The notes: generated by a model not told the origin, from the sequence alone. A stretch of DNA of 18,691 bases from Rhodobacterales bacterium UBA3080 (GCA_002366645.1 DFBM01000128.1:1-18691), one strand, 5' to 3'. Shown: positions 1-6,169, counted from the first letter of the stretch. Numbers and translations are program-made.

Positions 1-917
1 CGACCATTGGCTTGCGCTTTCACCCGACACGCGGATCGATGAGTATTGGCGAGAGTGACGGCGGCCTGCCACCGGATTCGCTGGTTGAAATCGAGAGTGA
101 AATTCTGGAAGATTCCATCCGCGTCGTGGATGCCTTCCATGACGCCAACGATGGCGCAATGGTGCGGGTCGGTTTGGCCCCTTGCTCTCCATTTTCTGTA
201 TCGCGAGAGTTGATGCGCGACACAGCGATTTTGGCGCGGGACAAGGGTGTGATGTTGCACACCCATCTGGCCGAGAATGACGAGGACATCGCCTATTCGT
301 TAGAAAAATTCGGTGTTCGCCCCGGCCAATATGCCGAGGATTTAGGCTGGACAGGCCATGATGTATGGCACGCCCATTGCGTGAAACTGGATAGTTCGGA
401 AATCGACCTGTTCGCCCGCACCAAAACCGGTGTCGCGCATTGCCCGTGTTCAAATTGCCGCCTTGGGTCCGGTATCGCGCCAGTGCGCCAGATGCGTGAC
501 GCGGGAGTTAATGTAGCGCTTGGGGTTGATGGTTCGGCCAGCAATGATGCAGGGCATTTGTTGTCCGAAGCGCGGCAGTTATTGCTGTTACAACGTGTAC
601 AAAACGGAGCCGACGCGATGTCGGCACGTGAAACACTGGAGATCGCCACGCGAGGCGGTGCAGATGTGTTAGGGCGGCCTGACCTTGGCTCGTTAGAGGT
701 TGGCAAACGCGCTGATTTTGCGGTGTGGGATGTCTCGGGGTTGGAGGCCGCAGGGTCGTGGGACCCTGTAGCCGCGTTGATTTTGTGTGGCCCGTTCACG
801 GTGCGCGACCTGTTCGTTGAAGGCCGCGCGGTGGTGAAGGGCGGGATGTTGACTGGCATAGAGTTGCGCCAGATCACGGAACGTCAGAATATGTTGGCAC
901 AAAGGTTGATGGGGTAA
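1..917 (+). CDS. Amidohydrolase, 8-oxoguanine deaminase / hydroxyatrazine hydrolase-like (5' partial)
   Basis: The reading frame is open from the window edge (first complete codon at base 3) to TAA at 915-917, so about 304 C-terminal residues are visible and the N-terminus is cut off. Members of this family are usually about 450 residues. The visible part has the GLRFHPTRGSMS segment, HTHLAE (two His, substrate/metal side), WHAHCVKLD (metal His) and GVDGSASNDAGH (metal Asp), in the order expected of metal-dependent TIM-barrel deaminases. The RFHPTRGSMS and GGLPPDS signatures are typical of 8-oxoguanine deaminases and the related proteins often labelled hydroxydechloroatrazine ethylaminohydrolase. 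The likely role is hydrolytic deamination of an oxidised purine in the cytoplasm; the exact substrate cannot be settled from sequence. The N-terminal HxH metal motif lies outside the window. The gene converges on the next one, with only 25 bases between them. Confidence 0.88.
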   Translation, partial: TIGLRFHPTRGSMSIGESDGGLPPDSLVEIESEILEDSIRVVDAFHDANDGAMVRVGLAPCSPFSVSRELMRDTAILARDKGVMLHTHLAENDEDIAYSLEKFGVRPGQYAEDLGWTGHDVWHAHCVKLDSSEIDLFARTKTGVAHCPCSNCRLGSGIAPVRQMRDAGVNVALGVDGSASNDAGHLLSEARQLLLLQRVQNGADAMSARETLEIATRGGADVLGRPDLGSLEVGKRADFAVWDVSGLEAAGSWDPVAALILCGPFTVRDLFVEGRAVVKGGMLTGIELRQITERQNMLAQRLMG

Positions 918-937
918 TGGTGGGCAAATCACCCACC
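914..937. repeat. Palindromic repeat, copy 1
   Basis: GGTGGGCAAATCACCCACC at 919-937 forms a 6-7 bp stem (GGTGGG/CCCACC) between the convergent amidohydrolase and DsbA-like genes. It matches the copy at 3755-3773 in 17 of 19 bases, and the match extends left through GTAA, which here includes the upstream gene's stop codon. No T-run follows on either strand, so it is not a standard intrinsic terminator, although it sits where one would be useful. Confidence 0.7.
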
Positions 938-942
938 ACACC

Positions 943-1614
943 TTAACACCAACTGGCAGCGTCGCCGTTTTGTTCGCGGAACAGTTCTTCGACGTTCGCC
1001 TCGATCAGTTTGTAACCGACGTTGCCAAACAGAACCTGCCGCCCCTCGTTCATCACGAACGTCGGGCTGCCTTTAACGCCCAGCGATTCCGCCAGTTTCA
1101 GGTCTGCATCCAATGCGGCAGCCGCCTCGGAGGAATGGATTTTGGCTTTGATGTGATCGACATCCAGCCCCAGTTCCTCGGCAATTTCACCTTGGACTTT
1201 CCAGTCAGCAATATCGCGGGCCTCGGCGAAAAACGCGGTGCGGAACTGGCGGATGGCTTTGGTCGAGGTCAGATCAACGAACGCCGCGTCCCCGTCCATC
1301 AACTGGATTGCCTTCAAAAACAAGTGTACAGAACTGGAGGTGCGTGGCTGAACCTTGGTCCAGACGTCTTCGTGTACCGAAATATGCGGGAACTTTTTGG
1401 TCATCTTTTGAAACGTGCTGTTCATCGCCTCGTAACCACCCCGGTCTTTCCAGTTGGCGGCGGTTTTCGTTCGCGCGTCAGAAAAGACACTGCAAAACTT
1501 TTCCTCGATAGTGATGCGGTCGCCATATTCGGCGGCCAACTGATCCAGGCGAACTTGGGAGATGTATGCCCAGATACACAGGGCGTCGGAAAAATAGGTT
1601 ACGGTCGGGCGCAT
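943..1614 (-). CDS. DsbA/FrnE-like thioredoxin-fold protein (DSBA family oxidoreductase)
   Basis: This 223-residue protein has the plan of the DSBA-like family that includes FrnE and 2-hydroxychromene-2-carboxylate isomerase (HCCA isomerase). The N-terminal strand is followed by SDALCIWAY, where the CxxC site is reduced to a single Cys (C13-I-W-A). A helical insertion follows, then GVKGSPTF with the cis-Pro (P184) that faces the active site in thioredoxin folds. No signal peptide is seen, so it is probably cytosolic. A single-Cys site suggests a glutathione-dependent isomerase or transferase, or a monothiol reductase, rather than a disulfide oxidase. The chain ends in Ser-Trp-Cys. The start is supported by CTGGAGG about 8 bases upstream. 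The GNAT gene lies just upstream on the same strand (71-base gap). The family is clear; the substrate is unknown. Confidence 0.85.
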   Translation of the reverse strand: MRPTVTYFSDALCIWAYISQVRLDQLAAEYGDRITIEEKFCSVFSDARTKTAANWKDRGGYEAMNSTFQKMTKKFPHISVHEDVWTKVQPRTSSSVHLFLKAIQLMDGDAAFVDLTSTKAIRQFRTAFFAEARDIADWKVQGEIAEELGLDVDHIKAKIHSSEAAAALDADLKLAESLGVKGSPTFVMNEGRQVLFGNVGYKLIEANVEELFREQNGDAASWC

Positions 1615-1685
1615 TATGCTGCCTCCAGATTACTGTAAGTTAGCGGCCTTCTATCCCGAGTGTTTTTGTCGATCTTTGTTCTAAA

Positions 1686-2213
1686 TCAAGTGACCACCGT
1701 ATTTTCACGGATCATCAAAACGATATCACCGTGTTCATCCTGCGCCTCACGCAACAACGTATAGCCGCATTTCTCTGCCACACGAATCGAGGAGTTATGA
1801 CCCGCCCCGATCATACACACCGTCTGGTTACCGAAAGATTGAAAGTCCATCCAAGCGAGCGCTGCCGACATTGCCTCGGTTGCCAGCCCTTTGCCGGACG
1901 CAGCGGGCGTAAACACCCATCCGGCCTCGCGGTGGGAATCGAAATCCGATCCAAGGTCACGCAAAGCGTCAAAGAATCCGGCTTGTCCAACAAAATTGCC
2001 CGACGCCTTATCGAACACCATCCATTGACCGTACCCCTTCATCGCCCAGCACCCTGCAATGCGCATCAATCCACCCCAGATTTGCCCGCGAGAGCTCGGA
2101 TCAATAGGTATGTGCTTTAGCGTCTCGGCATCAGCCCACATCTTTGCAAACGCATCCAGATCATCCGCAACAGGGGGCCGCATAATCAGCCGTTCTGTTT
2201 CCAAGCTATTCAT
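1686..2213 (-). CDS. GNAT family N-acetyltransferase (RimJ/RimL-like)
   Basis: The 175-residue protein begins with LETERLIMRPP, the usual opening of the Acetyltransf_3 (RimJ/RimL-like) branch. It carries the acetyl-CoA pyrophosphate loop in SGKGLATEA (residues 106-114), followed by an N140-S-S-I-R-V-A-E-K-C-G-Y segment typical of motif B. It should transfer an acetyl group from acetyl-CoA to an amine. The target could be a protein N-terminus or a small molecule, and nothing in the sequence decides which. GGAGGGG lies 5-6 bases before the ATG, a strong ribosome binding site. The acpP terminator lies between this gene and acpP, so it is probably transcribed separately, perhaps together with the DsbA-like gene downstream. 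Confidence 0.88.
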   Translation of the reverse strand: MNSLETERLIMRPPVADDLDAFAKMWADAETLKHIPIDPSSRGQIWGGLMRIAGCWAMKGYGQWMVFDKASGNFVGQAGFFDALRDLGSDFDSHREAGWVFTPAASGKGLATEAMSAALAWMDFQSFGNQTVCMIGAGHNSSIRVAEKCGYTLLREAQDEHGDIVLMIRENTVVT

Positions 2214-2228
2214 ATCAGCCCCTCCAAC

Positions 2229-2255
2229 GAAAAACGGCGCCCCGTGGGACGCCGC
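2229..2255 (-). terminator. Rho-independent terminator of acpP
   Basis: Read on the minus strand, CGGCG-TCC pairs with GGG-CGCCG in an 8 bp GC-rich stem (2235-2254), followed directly by TTTTT (2230-2234). It lies 25 bases after the acpP stop and just before the GNAT gene. Confidence 0.85.
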
Positions 2256-2279
2256 TCTAATTCGATATCAGTGAAAAAC

Positions 2280-2513
2280 TTAGGAATTTTCAGTGATGAA
2301 CTTAACTGCGTCGCCAAAGGACTGGATAGTCTCTGCTGCGTCGTCAGGAATTTCGATGCCGAACTCTTCTTCAAAAGCCATAACCAGCTCGACTGTGTCA
2401 AGGCTGTCTGCGCCCAGATCGTCGATGAACGAAGCTGTTTCGGTTACTTTTGCTTCGTCTACGCTTAGGTGCTCGACAACAATTTTCTTAACGCGTGTTG
2501 CGATATCGCTCAT
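2280..2513 (-). CDS. acpP: Acyl carrier protein
   Basis: This 77-residue acidic helical protein is a typical bacterial AcpP. GADSLDTVELV contains Ser37, the site that receives the 4'-phosphopantetheine arm; the surrounding helix II is the docking surface for fatty-acid synthesis enzymes, and EEEFGIEIPD follows in the usual place. It carries the growing acyl chain between FabD, FabG and the other type II synthase enzymes in the cytoplasm, and also supplies acyl groups for phospholipids and lipid A. GAGG precedes the ATG by about 8 bases. It has its own candidate promoter, a long structured leader and a strong terminator, consistent with AcpP being needed in far larger amounts than its fabD/fabG neighbours. 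Confidence 0.98.
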   Translation of the reverse strand: MSDIATRVKKIVVEHLSVDEAKVTETASFIDDLGADSLDTVELVMAFEEEFGIEIPDDAAETIQSFGDAVKFITENS

Positions 2514-2581
2514 GTTTTTATCCTCGGTTTAATATCGGCCATTGTTGGCCATAATTTAGTTTTTCCTGCTGCTTTTTCAGG

Positions 2582-2618
2582 GCGGCGCTTCGGGTTGCCC
2601 TTACGGCAAGAGCGCCGC
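2582..2618 (-). promoter_or_regulatory. Nested hairpin in the acpP leader
   Basis: GCGGCGCT (2582-2589) and AGCGCCGC (2611-2618) form a perfect 8 bp stem that encloses a second stem, TTGCC/GGCAA (2595-2599 and 2605-2609), with a 5-base loop. On the acpP strand the hairpin is followed by an A-rich run rather than T residues, so it is not an intrinsic terminator. Its place in the 5' leader suggests an mRNA stabiliser or a translational control element; this is inference. Confidence 0.55.
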
Positions 2619-2637
2619 AGGCAGGGCCTTCGGTAAT

Positions 2638-2669
2638 CACTCGAGCCGCGCTATAGCACACTCGAACCG
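2638..2669. promoter_or_regulatory. Direct repeats across the acpP promoter (candidate operator)
   Basis: CACTCGAGCCG (2638-2648) and CACTCGAACCG (2659-2669) are direct repeats matching in 10 of 11 bases, with starts 21 bases apart (two helical turns). They flank the candidate -10 box of acpP. The layout is what a regulator binding two same-face sites would need. The protein is unknown. Confidence 0.4.
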
Positions 2670-2677
2670 TTTGGCAA
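2650..2677 (-). promoter_or_regulatory. Candidate sigma-70 promoter of acpP
   Basis: On the minus strand TTGCCA (2677-2672) and TATAGC (2655-2650) are separated by 16 bases. Transcription from here would give a leader of about 130 nt ahead of acpP. Confidence 0.5.
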
Positions 2678-2701
2678 ATGATTTCTACAAGACCAGTGTG
2701 T

Positions 2702-3439
2702 TCAGAACATGGCCATGCCACCGTTCACATGCAAGGTCTGGCCTGTAACATAACCTGCCTCTGGCGAGGCAAGATAGACGGCCGCCGCCGCTATTTCTTC
2801 TGATGTGCCCATGCGGCCCATCGGTACACCTGTCAGAAGATTGGACTTCTGGTCATCTGTCAGTTTGTCGGTCATGGCCGTGGTAATGAACCCCGGTGCG
2901 ATAGCGTTGACAGTGATACCACGGCTGGCAACCTCGTACGCTACGGATTTGCCCATGCCGATCACACCTGCCTTGGAGGCCGCGTAATTCGCCTGCCCCG
3001 GATTGCCGGTAACCCCTACGATGGAGCTGATGTTGATAATCCGCCCCCAACGCGCTTTCATCATGCCGCGCATGACACCGCGCATCAATAACATGGTGGA
3101 GGTAAGGTTGATGTCCAGCACCGTGTCCCATTCCTCGTCTTTCATGCGCATGAAGATGTTGTCTTTGGTGACACCGGCGTTATTCACCAGAATGTCCAAC
3201 CCGCCCATCGCATCACTTGCGGCGGCTGGCAGGGCGCTTACGGCCTCGCGGTCGCCAAGGTTACAAGTAACAACGTGCGTGCGGTCGCCCAGCTCTGCGG
3301 CCAGTTCATTGAGCGGATCGATGCGCGTGCCGGAAAGCGTCACCGTCGCGCCTTGTGCATGAAGGCTGCGGGCGATTGCCCCGCCGATGCCACCCGAGGC
3401 ACCCGTAACCAGTGCGGTTTTACCTGTTAGATCAAACAT
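2702..3439 (-). CDS. fabG: 3-oxoacyl-[acyl-carrier-protein] reductase
   Basis: The 245-residue protein is a classical short-chain dehydrogenase/reductase. It shows the NADPH-binding TGASGGIG (residues 12-19), NNAG (86-89), structural N111, and the catalytic set S139, Y152, K156 within GNPGQANYAASKAG. The C-terminal GQTLHVNGGMAMF is typical of FabG. It reduces beta-ketoacyl-ACP to beta-hydroxyacyl-ACP, the first reduction of each elongation round. The start is supported by GGAGAA a few bases upstream. It lies 27 bases downstream of the unrecognised 109-codon gene and behind fabD, so fabD, that gene and fabG are probably one transcript. acpP follows after 188 bases with its own promoter. Confidence 0.97.
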   Translation of the reverse strand: MFDLTGKTALVTGASGGIGGAIARSLHAQGATVTLSGTRIDPLNELAAELGDRTHVVTCNLGDREAVSALPAAASDAMGGLDILVNNAGVTKDNIFMRMKDEEWDTVLDINLTSTMLLMRGVMRGMMKARWGRIINISSIVGVTGNPGQANYAASKAGVIGMGKSVAYEVASRGITVNAIAPGFITTAMTDKLTDDQKSNLLTGVPMGRMGTSEEIAAAAVYLASPEAGYVTGQTLHVNGGMAMF

Positions 3440-3466
3440 TCTTATTCTCCGTTTTCTGTATTACAT

Positions 3467-3796
3467 TCAAACATACACAAGTTGATATACATAGGACTTA
3501 ACACCCTTTTTGCTAACCCACTCCCCTTCTGGAGGGTAGTGGGGATTCTGTTCTGCGGGTGCTACGTGCCACGGACGGCCAAATGATGTGCTGCTTTTTT
3601 CGTCCCAGGCGACCCAACCAATGTCAGTGCGATATGTAATCCACAAGTCCAAATCTTCGCGCTGAAATCCGTCGCGCCCATCCGGCATCGTTCCTTTATT
3701 AAAAGTGTAGATCAATTCATCGCTTAATCGACGAAGCTCAAACTGATTAGTAACGGTGGGTGAATCACCCACCCTACGCGATCCCGTCGGGGTCAT
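3467..3796 (-). CDS. Hypothetical protein between fabD and fabG
   Basis: I do not recognise this gene. It encodes up to 109 residues, soluble, with no signal peptide or membrane segment. It is rich in Trp and Tyr (DLDLWITYR, IGWVAWDE, GRPWHV) with a C-terminal GEWVSKKGVKSYVYQLVY. The in-frame ATG at 3796 lies inside the end of fabD, giving a 23-base overlap. Residues 7-14 (RRVGDSPT) are simply the translation of the palindromic repeat and its flank, so they look acquired rather than ancestral; the conserved part probably begins near residue 18. A GTG at residue 9 also lies in the repeat. The coding style matches the neighbours, and its position between fabD and fabG makes it likely to be real and co-transcribed. 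No function is proposed. Confidence 0.6.
   Translation of the reverse strand: MTPTGSRRVGDSPTVTNQFELRRLSDELIYTFNKGTMPDGRDGFQREDLDLWITYRTDIGWVAWDEKSSTSFGRPWHVAPAEQNPHYPPEGEWVSKKGVKSYVYQLVYV
3750..3773. repeat. Palindromic repeat, copy 2
   Basis: GGTGGGTGAATCACCCACC at 3755-3773 is a perfect inverted repeat around its central A, 17 of 19 bases identical to the copy at 919-937 and also preceded by GTAA. The adjoining CTA (3774-3776) is the fabD stop codon on the minus strand. Two copies 2.8 kb apart, each touching the end of a gene, suggest a dispersed intergenic repeat family in this genome. Confidence 0.75.
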
Positions 3797-4691
3797 TTAT
3801 CGCGACGCACGTGATTTCGCGGTCGATCCGGCGGATCATGCCACTAAGGGCTTTGCCGGCGCCGATTTCCCATATTTCGGTTACGCCCTGTCCGGACATG
3901 TACAGCACGGATTCGCGCCAGCGTACGGATCCGGTAACCTGCGCCACCAGATGTTCGCGCAATTCGGATGGGTCGGAACACGCCTCGGCAGTTACATTTA
4001 CAACAACTGGAACGCTCGGGGCTTTAAATTCGACCTCGGAAAGTGCGGCAGCCATAACTTTAGCGGCTGGCTCCATCAAGGCGCAGTGGAACGGGGCGCT
4101 TACCGGCAATATGACGGCACGTTTGGCACCTGCCTCCTTGGCGTAAACTGTGGCGCGCTCAACCGCTGCCTTATGGCCCGAAACGACCACCTGCCCCGGA
4201 TCATTGTCATTTGCTGCCTGACAGATTTCGCCTTGCGCTGCTTCGTTGGCCACAACCTGCGCGGCGGCAAAATCCAGTCCCAATAGCGCAGCCATCGCAC
4301 CGACGCCTACAGGCACCGCTTCTTGCATGGCTTTACCACGAATTTTCAGAAGGCGCGCAGTGTCTGCCAGCGACAGTACGCCAGCCGCACACAAGGCGGA
4401 ATATTCACCAAGCGAATGACCCGCGACAAAGCTGGCGTCTGTGACTTTCACACCCTCGGCGTTTAGCGCCGCCATAGCCGCCATAGACGTGGCCATCAGG
4501 GCTGGCTGGGCGTTTTCTGTCAGGGTTAGCTGATCAATCTCGCCTTCCCAGATCAGGCCCGAAAGGTCTTGCCCCAAGGCCTCGTCAACCTCTTGAAATA
4601 CGGCTTTGGCTGCTGGATAGGCATCGGCGAAAGCCTTACCCATTCCGATCGATTGTGCCCCTTGACCGGGGAATACAAATGCACGGCTCAT
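3774..4691 (-). CDS. fabD: Malonyl-CoA:ACP transacylase
   Basis: This 305-residue protein moves malonyl from CoA to ACP to supply the two-carbon extender for fatty-acid synthesis. It has FVFPGQGAQSIGMG at the N-terminus, GHSLGEYSAL with the nucleophile Ser93, Arg118 and SAPFHCALM with the catalytic His202, matching the positions in E. coli FabD. The frame stays open upstream to 5327, but MSRAFVFPGQ at 4691 is the family start and GAGGG lies 8 bases before it. The protein ends abruptly in NDPDGIA at a TAG that abuts the palindromic repeat, slightly shorter than the family's usual 308-315 residues, so a few C-terminal residues may have been lost. It overlaps the next gene by 23 bases. Confidence 0.96.
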   Translation of the reverse strand: MSRAFVFPGQGAQSIGMGKAFADAYPAAKAVFQEVDEALGQDLSGLIWEGEIDQLTLTENAQPALMATSMAAMAALNAEGVKVTDASFVAGHSLGEYSALCAAGVLSLADTARLLKIRGKAMQEAVPVGVGAMAALLGLDFAAAQVVANEAAQGEICQAANDNDPGQVVVSGHKAAVERATVYAKEAGAKRAVILPVSAPFHCALMEPAAKVMAAALSEVEFKAPSVPVVVNVTAEACSDPSELREHLVAQVTGSVRWRESVLYMSGQGVTEIWEIGAGKALSGMIRRIDREITCVAINDPDGIA

Positions 4692-4725
4692 TTTGCTGGC
4701 CCTCTTGATGTTTACCATTGCTTTG

Positions 4726-4754
4726 CGTCTACCTTGCCACAAGCATCTATTCAA
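4726..4754 (-). promoter_or_regulatory. Possible fabD promoter
   Basis: On the minus strand TTGAAT (4754-4749) lies 17 bases from TAGACG (4731-4726). The -35 box is good but the -10 box is weak. It is placed correctly, 35 bases ahead of the fabD ATG. Confidence 0.3.
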
Positions 4755-4764
4755 CCGCCAGCCC

Positions 4765-4792
4765 TTGCATTCCTGATCGGTGGGCGTATAAG
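4765..4792 (+). promoter_or_regulatory. Candidate promoter of the rpsF operon
   Basis: TTGCAT (4765-4770) and TATAAG (4787-4792) are separated by 16 bases. A transcript from here would have a leader of about 90 nt before rpsF. Confidence 0.5.
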
Positions 4793-4804
4793 GCGGCATC
4801 TCTC

Positions 4805-4861
4805 CGAGAACCATTAACGCGTGGCCTCTCGTATGCGGGGCGGAGAGTGTATTGCCCGCAT
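4805..4861 (+). promoter_or_regulatory. Structured leader of the rpsF operon
   Basis: Two hairpins can form. The first is CGAGA (4805-4809) with TCTCG (4827-4831), plus an inner CCA/TGG pair. The second is ATGCGGG (4833-4839) with CCCGCAT (4855-4861), followed by TTTT. CTCCG (4802-4806 region) could instead pair with CGGAG (4841-4845), giving a competing fold. Leaders of rpsF operons in many bacteria bind the S6:S18 complex for feedback control. Whether this one does is inference; I did not match the consensus. Confidence 0.35.
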
Positions 4862-4892
4862 TTTGAAGCACGTCTAAATATAGGTGACTGAT

Positions 4893-5255
4893 ATGGCGCT
4901 CTACGAGCACGTATTTATTTCGCGTCAGGACTTGTCCAACGCGCAAGCCGAAGGCCTGATTGAGCACTTCGGCGCAGTTCTTTCGGATAACGGCGGCAAA
5001 GTCGTTGATCAGGAATACTGGGGCCTCAAAACTATGGCCTACAAAATCAACAAAAACCGCAAGGGTCATTACGCATTCGTAAAATCCGACGCACCTACTG
5101 CTGCTGTGCAGGAGATGGAACGTCTGATGCGTTTGCATGAAGACGTGATGCGCGTCATGACCATCAAGGTTGACGAGCACGAAGAAGGCCCATCGGCAGT
5201 TGTTCAAGCCAAAAACAGCCGCGACGAGCGTCCTCGCCGTCCGCGCCGCGATTAA
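4893..5255 (+). CDS. rpsF: 30S ribosomal protein S6
   Basis: The 120-residue protein starts MALYEHVFISRQDLS, the usual alphaproteobacterial S6 opening, and has the central WGLKTMAYKINKNRKGHY segment that forms the S6 beta sheet. The C-terminus carries a charged tail ending in RRPRRPRRD-like residues, common in this class. S6 binds S18 and sits on the platform of the 30S subunit. A GTG 9 bases upstream would add three residues, but AGGTGA there fits better as the ribosome binding site for the ATG at 4893. It is first in rpsF-rpsR-rplI, with 16 bases to rpsR. Confidence 0.97.
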   Translation: MALYEHVFISRQDLSNAQAEGLIEHFGAVLSDNGGKVVDQEYWGLKTMAYKINKNRKGHYAFVKSDAPTAAVQEMERLMRLHEDVMRVMTIKVDEHEEGPSAVVQAKNSRDERPRRPRRD

Positions 5256-5271
5256 GAAAGGACCATAACCA

Positions 5272-5499
5272 ATGGCAAATAAACCATTTTTCCGCCGTCG
5301 TAAGTCTTGTCCTTTCTCGGGCGACAACGCACCGAAAATCGACTACAAAGACGTGAAATTGCTACAGCGCTATATCTCGGAGCGTGGCAAGATCGTTCCA
5401 TCCCGTATCACCGCAGTGTCGGCGAAAAAGCAGCGTGAACTGGCCCGTGCCATCAAACGCGCCCGCTTCCTCGCGCTTCTGCCGTACGCCGTTAAGTAA
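5272..5499 (+). CDS. rpsR: 30S ribosomal protein S18
   Basis: This small basic protein of 75 residues carries FFRRRKSCPFSG and the DYKDVKLLQRYISERGKIVPSRIT core of S18, ending in the basic helix KKQRELARAIKRARFLALLPY. It binds S6 and 16S rRNA on the 30S platform. AGAAAGGA precedes the ATG. It sits 11 bases upstream of rplI in the same operon. The single Cys in KSCPF is all that remains of the CxxC-type zinc site found in some S18 proteins. Confidence 0.98.
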   Translation: MANKPFFRRRKSCPFSGDNAPKIDYKDVKLLQRYISERGKIVPSRITAVSAKKQRELARAIKRARFLALLPYAVK

Positions 5500-5510
5500 G
5501 GAGAAAGACC

Positions 5511-6146
5511 ATGGATGTAGTTCTTCTTGAACGCGTGGCCAAACTGGGCCAAATGGGCGATGTTGTTTCTGTAAAGAACGGTTTCGCACGTAACTTCCTG
5601 ATGCCACAGGGTAAGGCGCTTCGTGCGACCAAAGCCAATCTGGCAGCTTTCGAAGCACAGCGTGTGCAGCTGGAAGCAAACAATCTGGAAAGCAAATCCG
5701 AAGCCGAAACAATGGCTGCGAAAATCGACGGACAGACGTTCATCGTGATTCGCTCCGCGTCTGACGCTGGTTCGCTTTACGGTTCGGTTTCCAACCGTGA
5801 CGCTTCCGAAGTTGCGACAGCCGAAGGCTTCACAGTTGATCGTAAGCAGATCGTTCTGGAACGTCCTATCAAGGATCTGGGCCTGCACAACATGTCTGTT
5901 GTTCTTCACCCTGAGGTTACAGCAACCATCGTTATCAACGTTGCACGCTCAATCGAAGAAGCCGAACTTCAGGCATCTGGCAAATCCATCACGGATCTTG
6001 CTGCCGAAGCTGAAGCCGAGGCAGAATTCGAGATCGCTGAATTGTTCGACGATATCGGCGCCGCTGCCAGCGAAGACGATTTTGGTTCGGACGCGGAAGC
6101 CATCGAAGATGCGCCTGCAGAAACCGAAGAGCAGCCAGAAGTTTAA
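5511..6146 (+). CDS. rplI: 50S ribosomal protein L9 with a long acidic C-terminal tail
   Basis: Residues 1-50 are the N-terminal rRNA-binding domain (MDVVLLERVAKLGQMGDVV, GFARNFLMPQGKA). A connecting helix follows, then the C-terminal domain (SLYGSVSNRD through VTATIVINV, ending near residue 145). The E. coli protein is about 149 residues; this one is 211 because of an extra tail from about residue 149 onward, in which 23 of 63 residues are Asp or Glu and only one is Lys. Acidic L9 tails are seen in other alphaproteobacteria. L9 stabilises the L1 stalk base and affects frame maintenance. AAGGAG precedes the ATG. It is the last gene of the operon and is followed by a clear terminator. Confidence 0.97.
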   Translation: MDVVLLERVAKLGQMGDVVSVKNGFARNFLMPQGKALRATKANLAAFEAQRVQLEANNLESKSEAETMAAKIDGQTFIVIRSASDAGSLYGSVSNRDASEVATAEGFTVDRKQIVLERPIKDLGLHNMSVVLHPEVTATIVINVARSIEEAELQASGKSITDLAAEAEAEAEFEIAELFDDIGAAASEDDFGSDAEAIEDAPAETEEQPEV

Positions 6147-6169
6147 CTTCTGATACTCTTGCAATTTTT

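Noticed and set aside
970..1638. 222-residue open frame on the plus strand
   Set aside because: It is fully antisense to the DsbA-like gene, which has recognisable motifs; this frame has none.
2518..2721. 67-residue frame covering the acpP leader
   Set aside because: It starts inside the fabG 3' end, has no ribosome binding site or family likeness, and its low-complexity sequence reads like translated leader structure.
3756..4286. 176-residue and 128-residue plus-strand frames
   Set aside because: They are antisense to fabD and begin in the palindromic repeat region; no coding signature.
4884..4892. GTG start for rpsF
   Set aside because: The GTG is part of the AGGTGA ribosome binding site, and S6 proteins begin MALYEHVF.
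4692..5327. N-terminal extension of fabD giving a 517-residue protein that crosses rpsF
   Set aside because: The extension is antisense to rpsF, and the FabD family start (MSRAFVFPGQ) has its own ribosome binding site at 4691.
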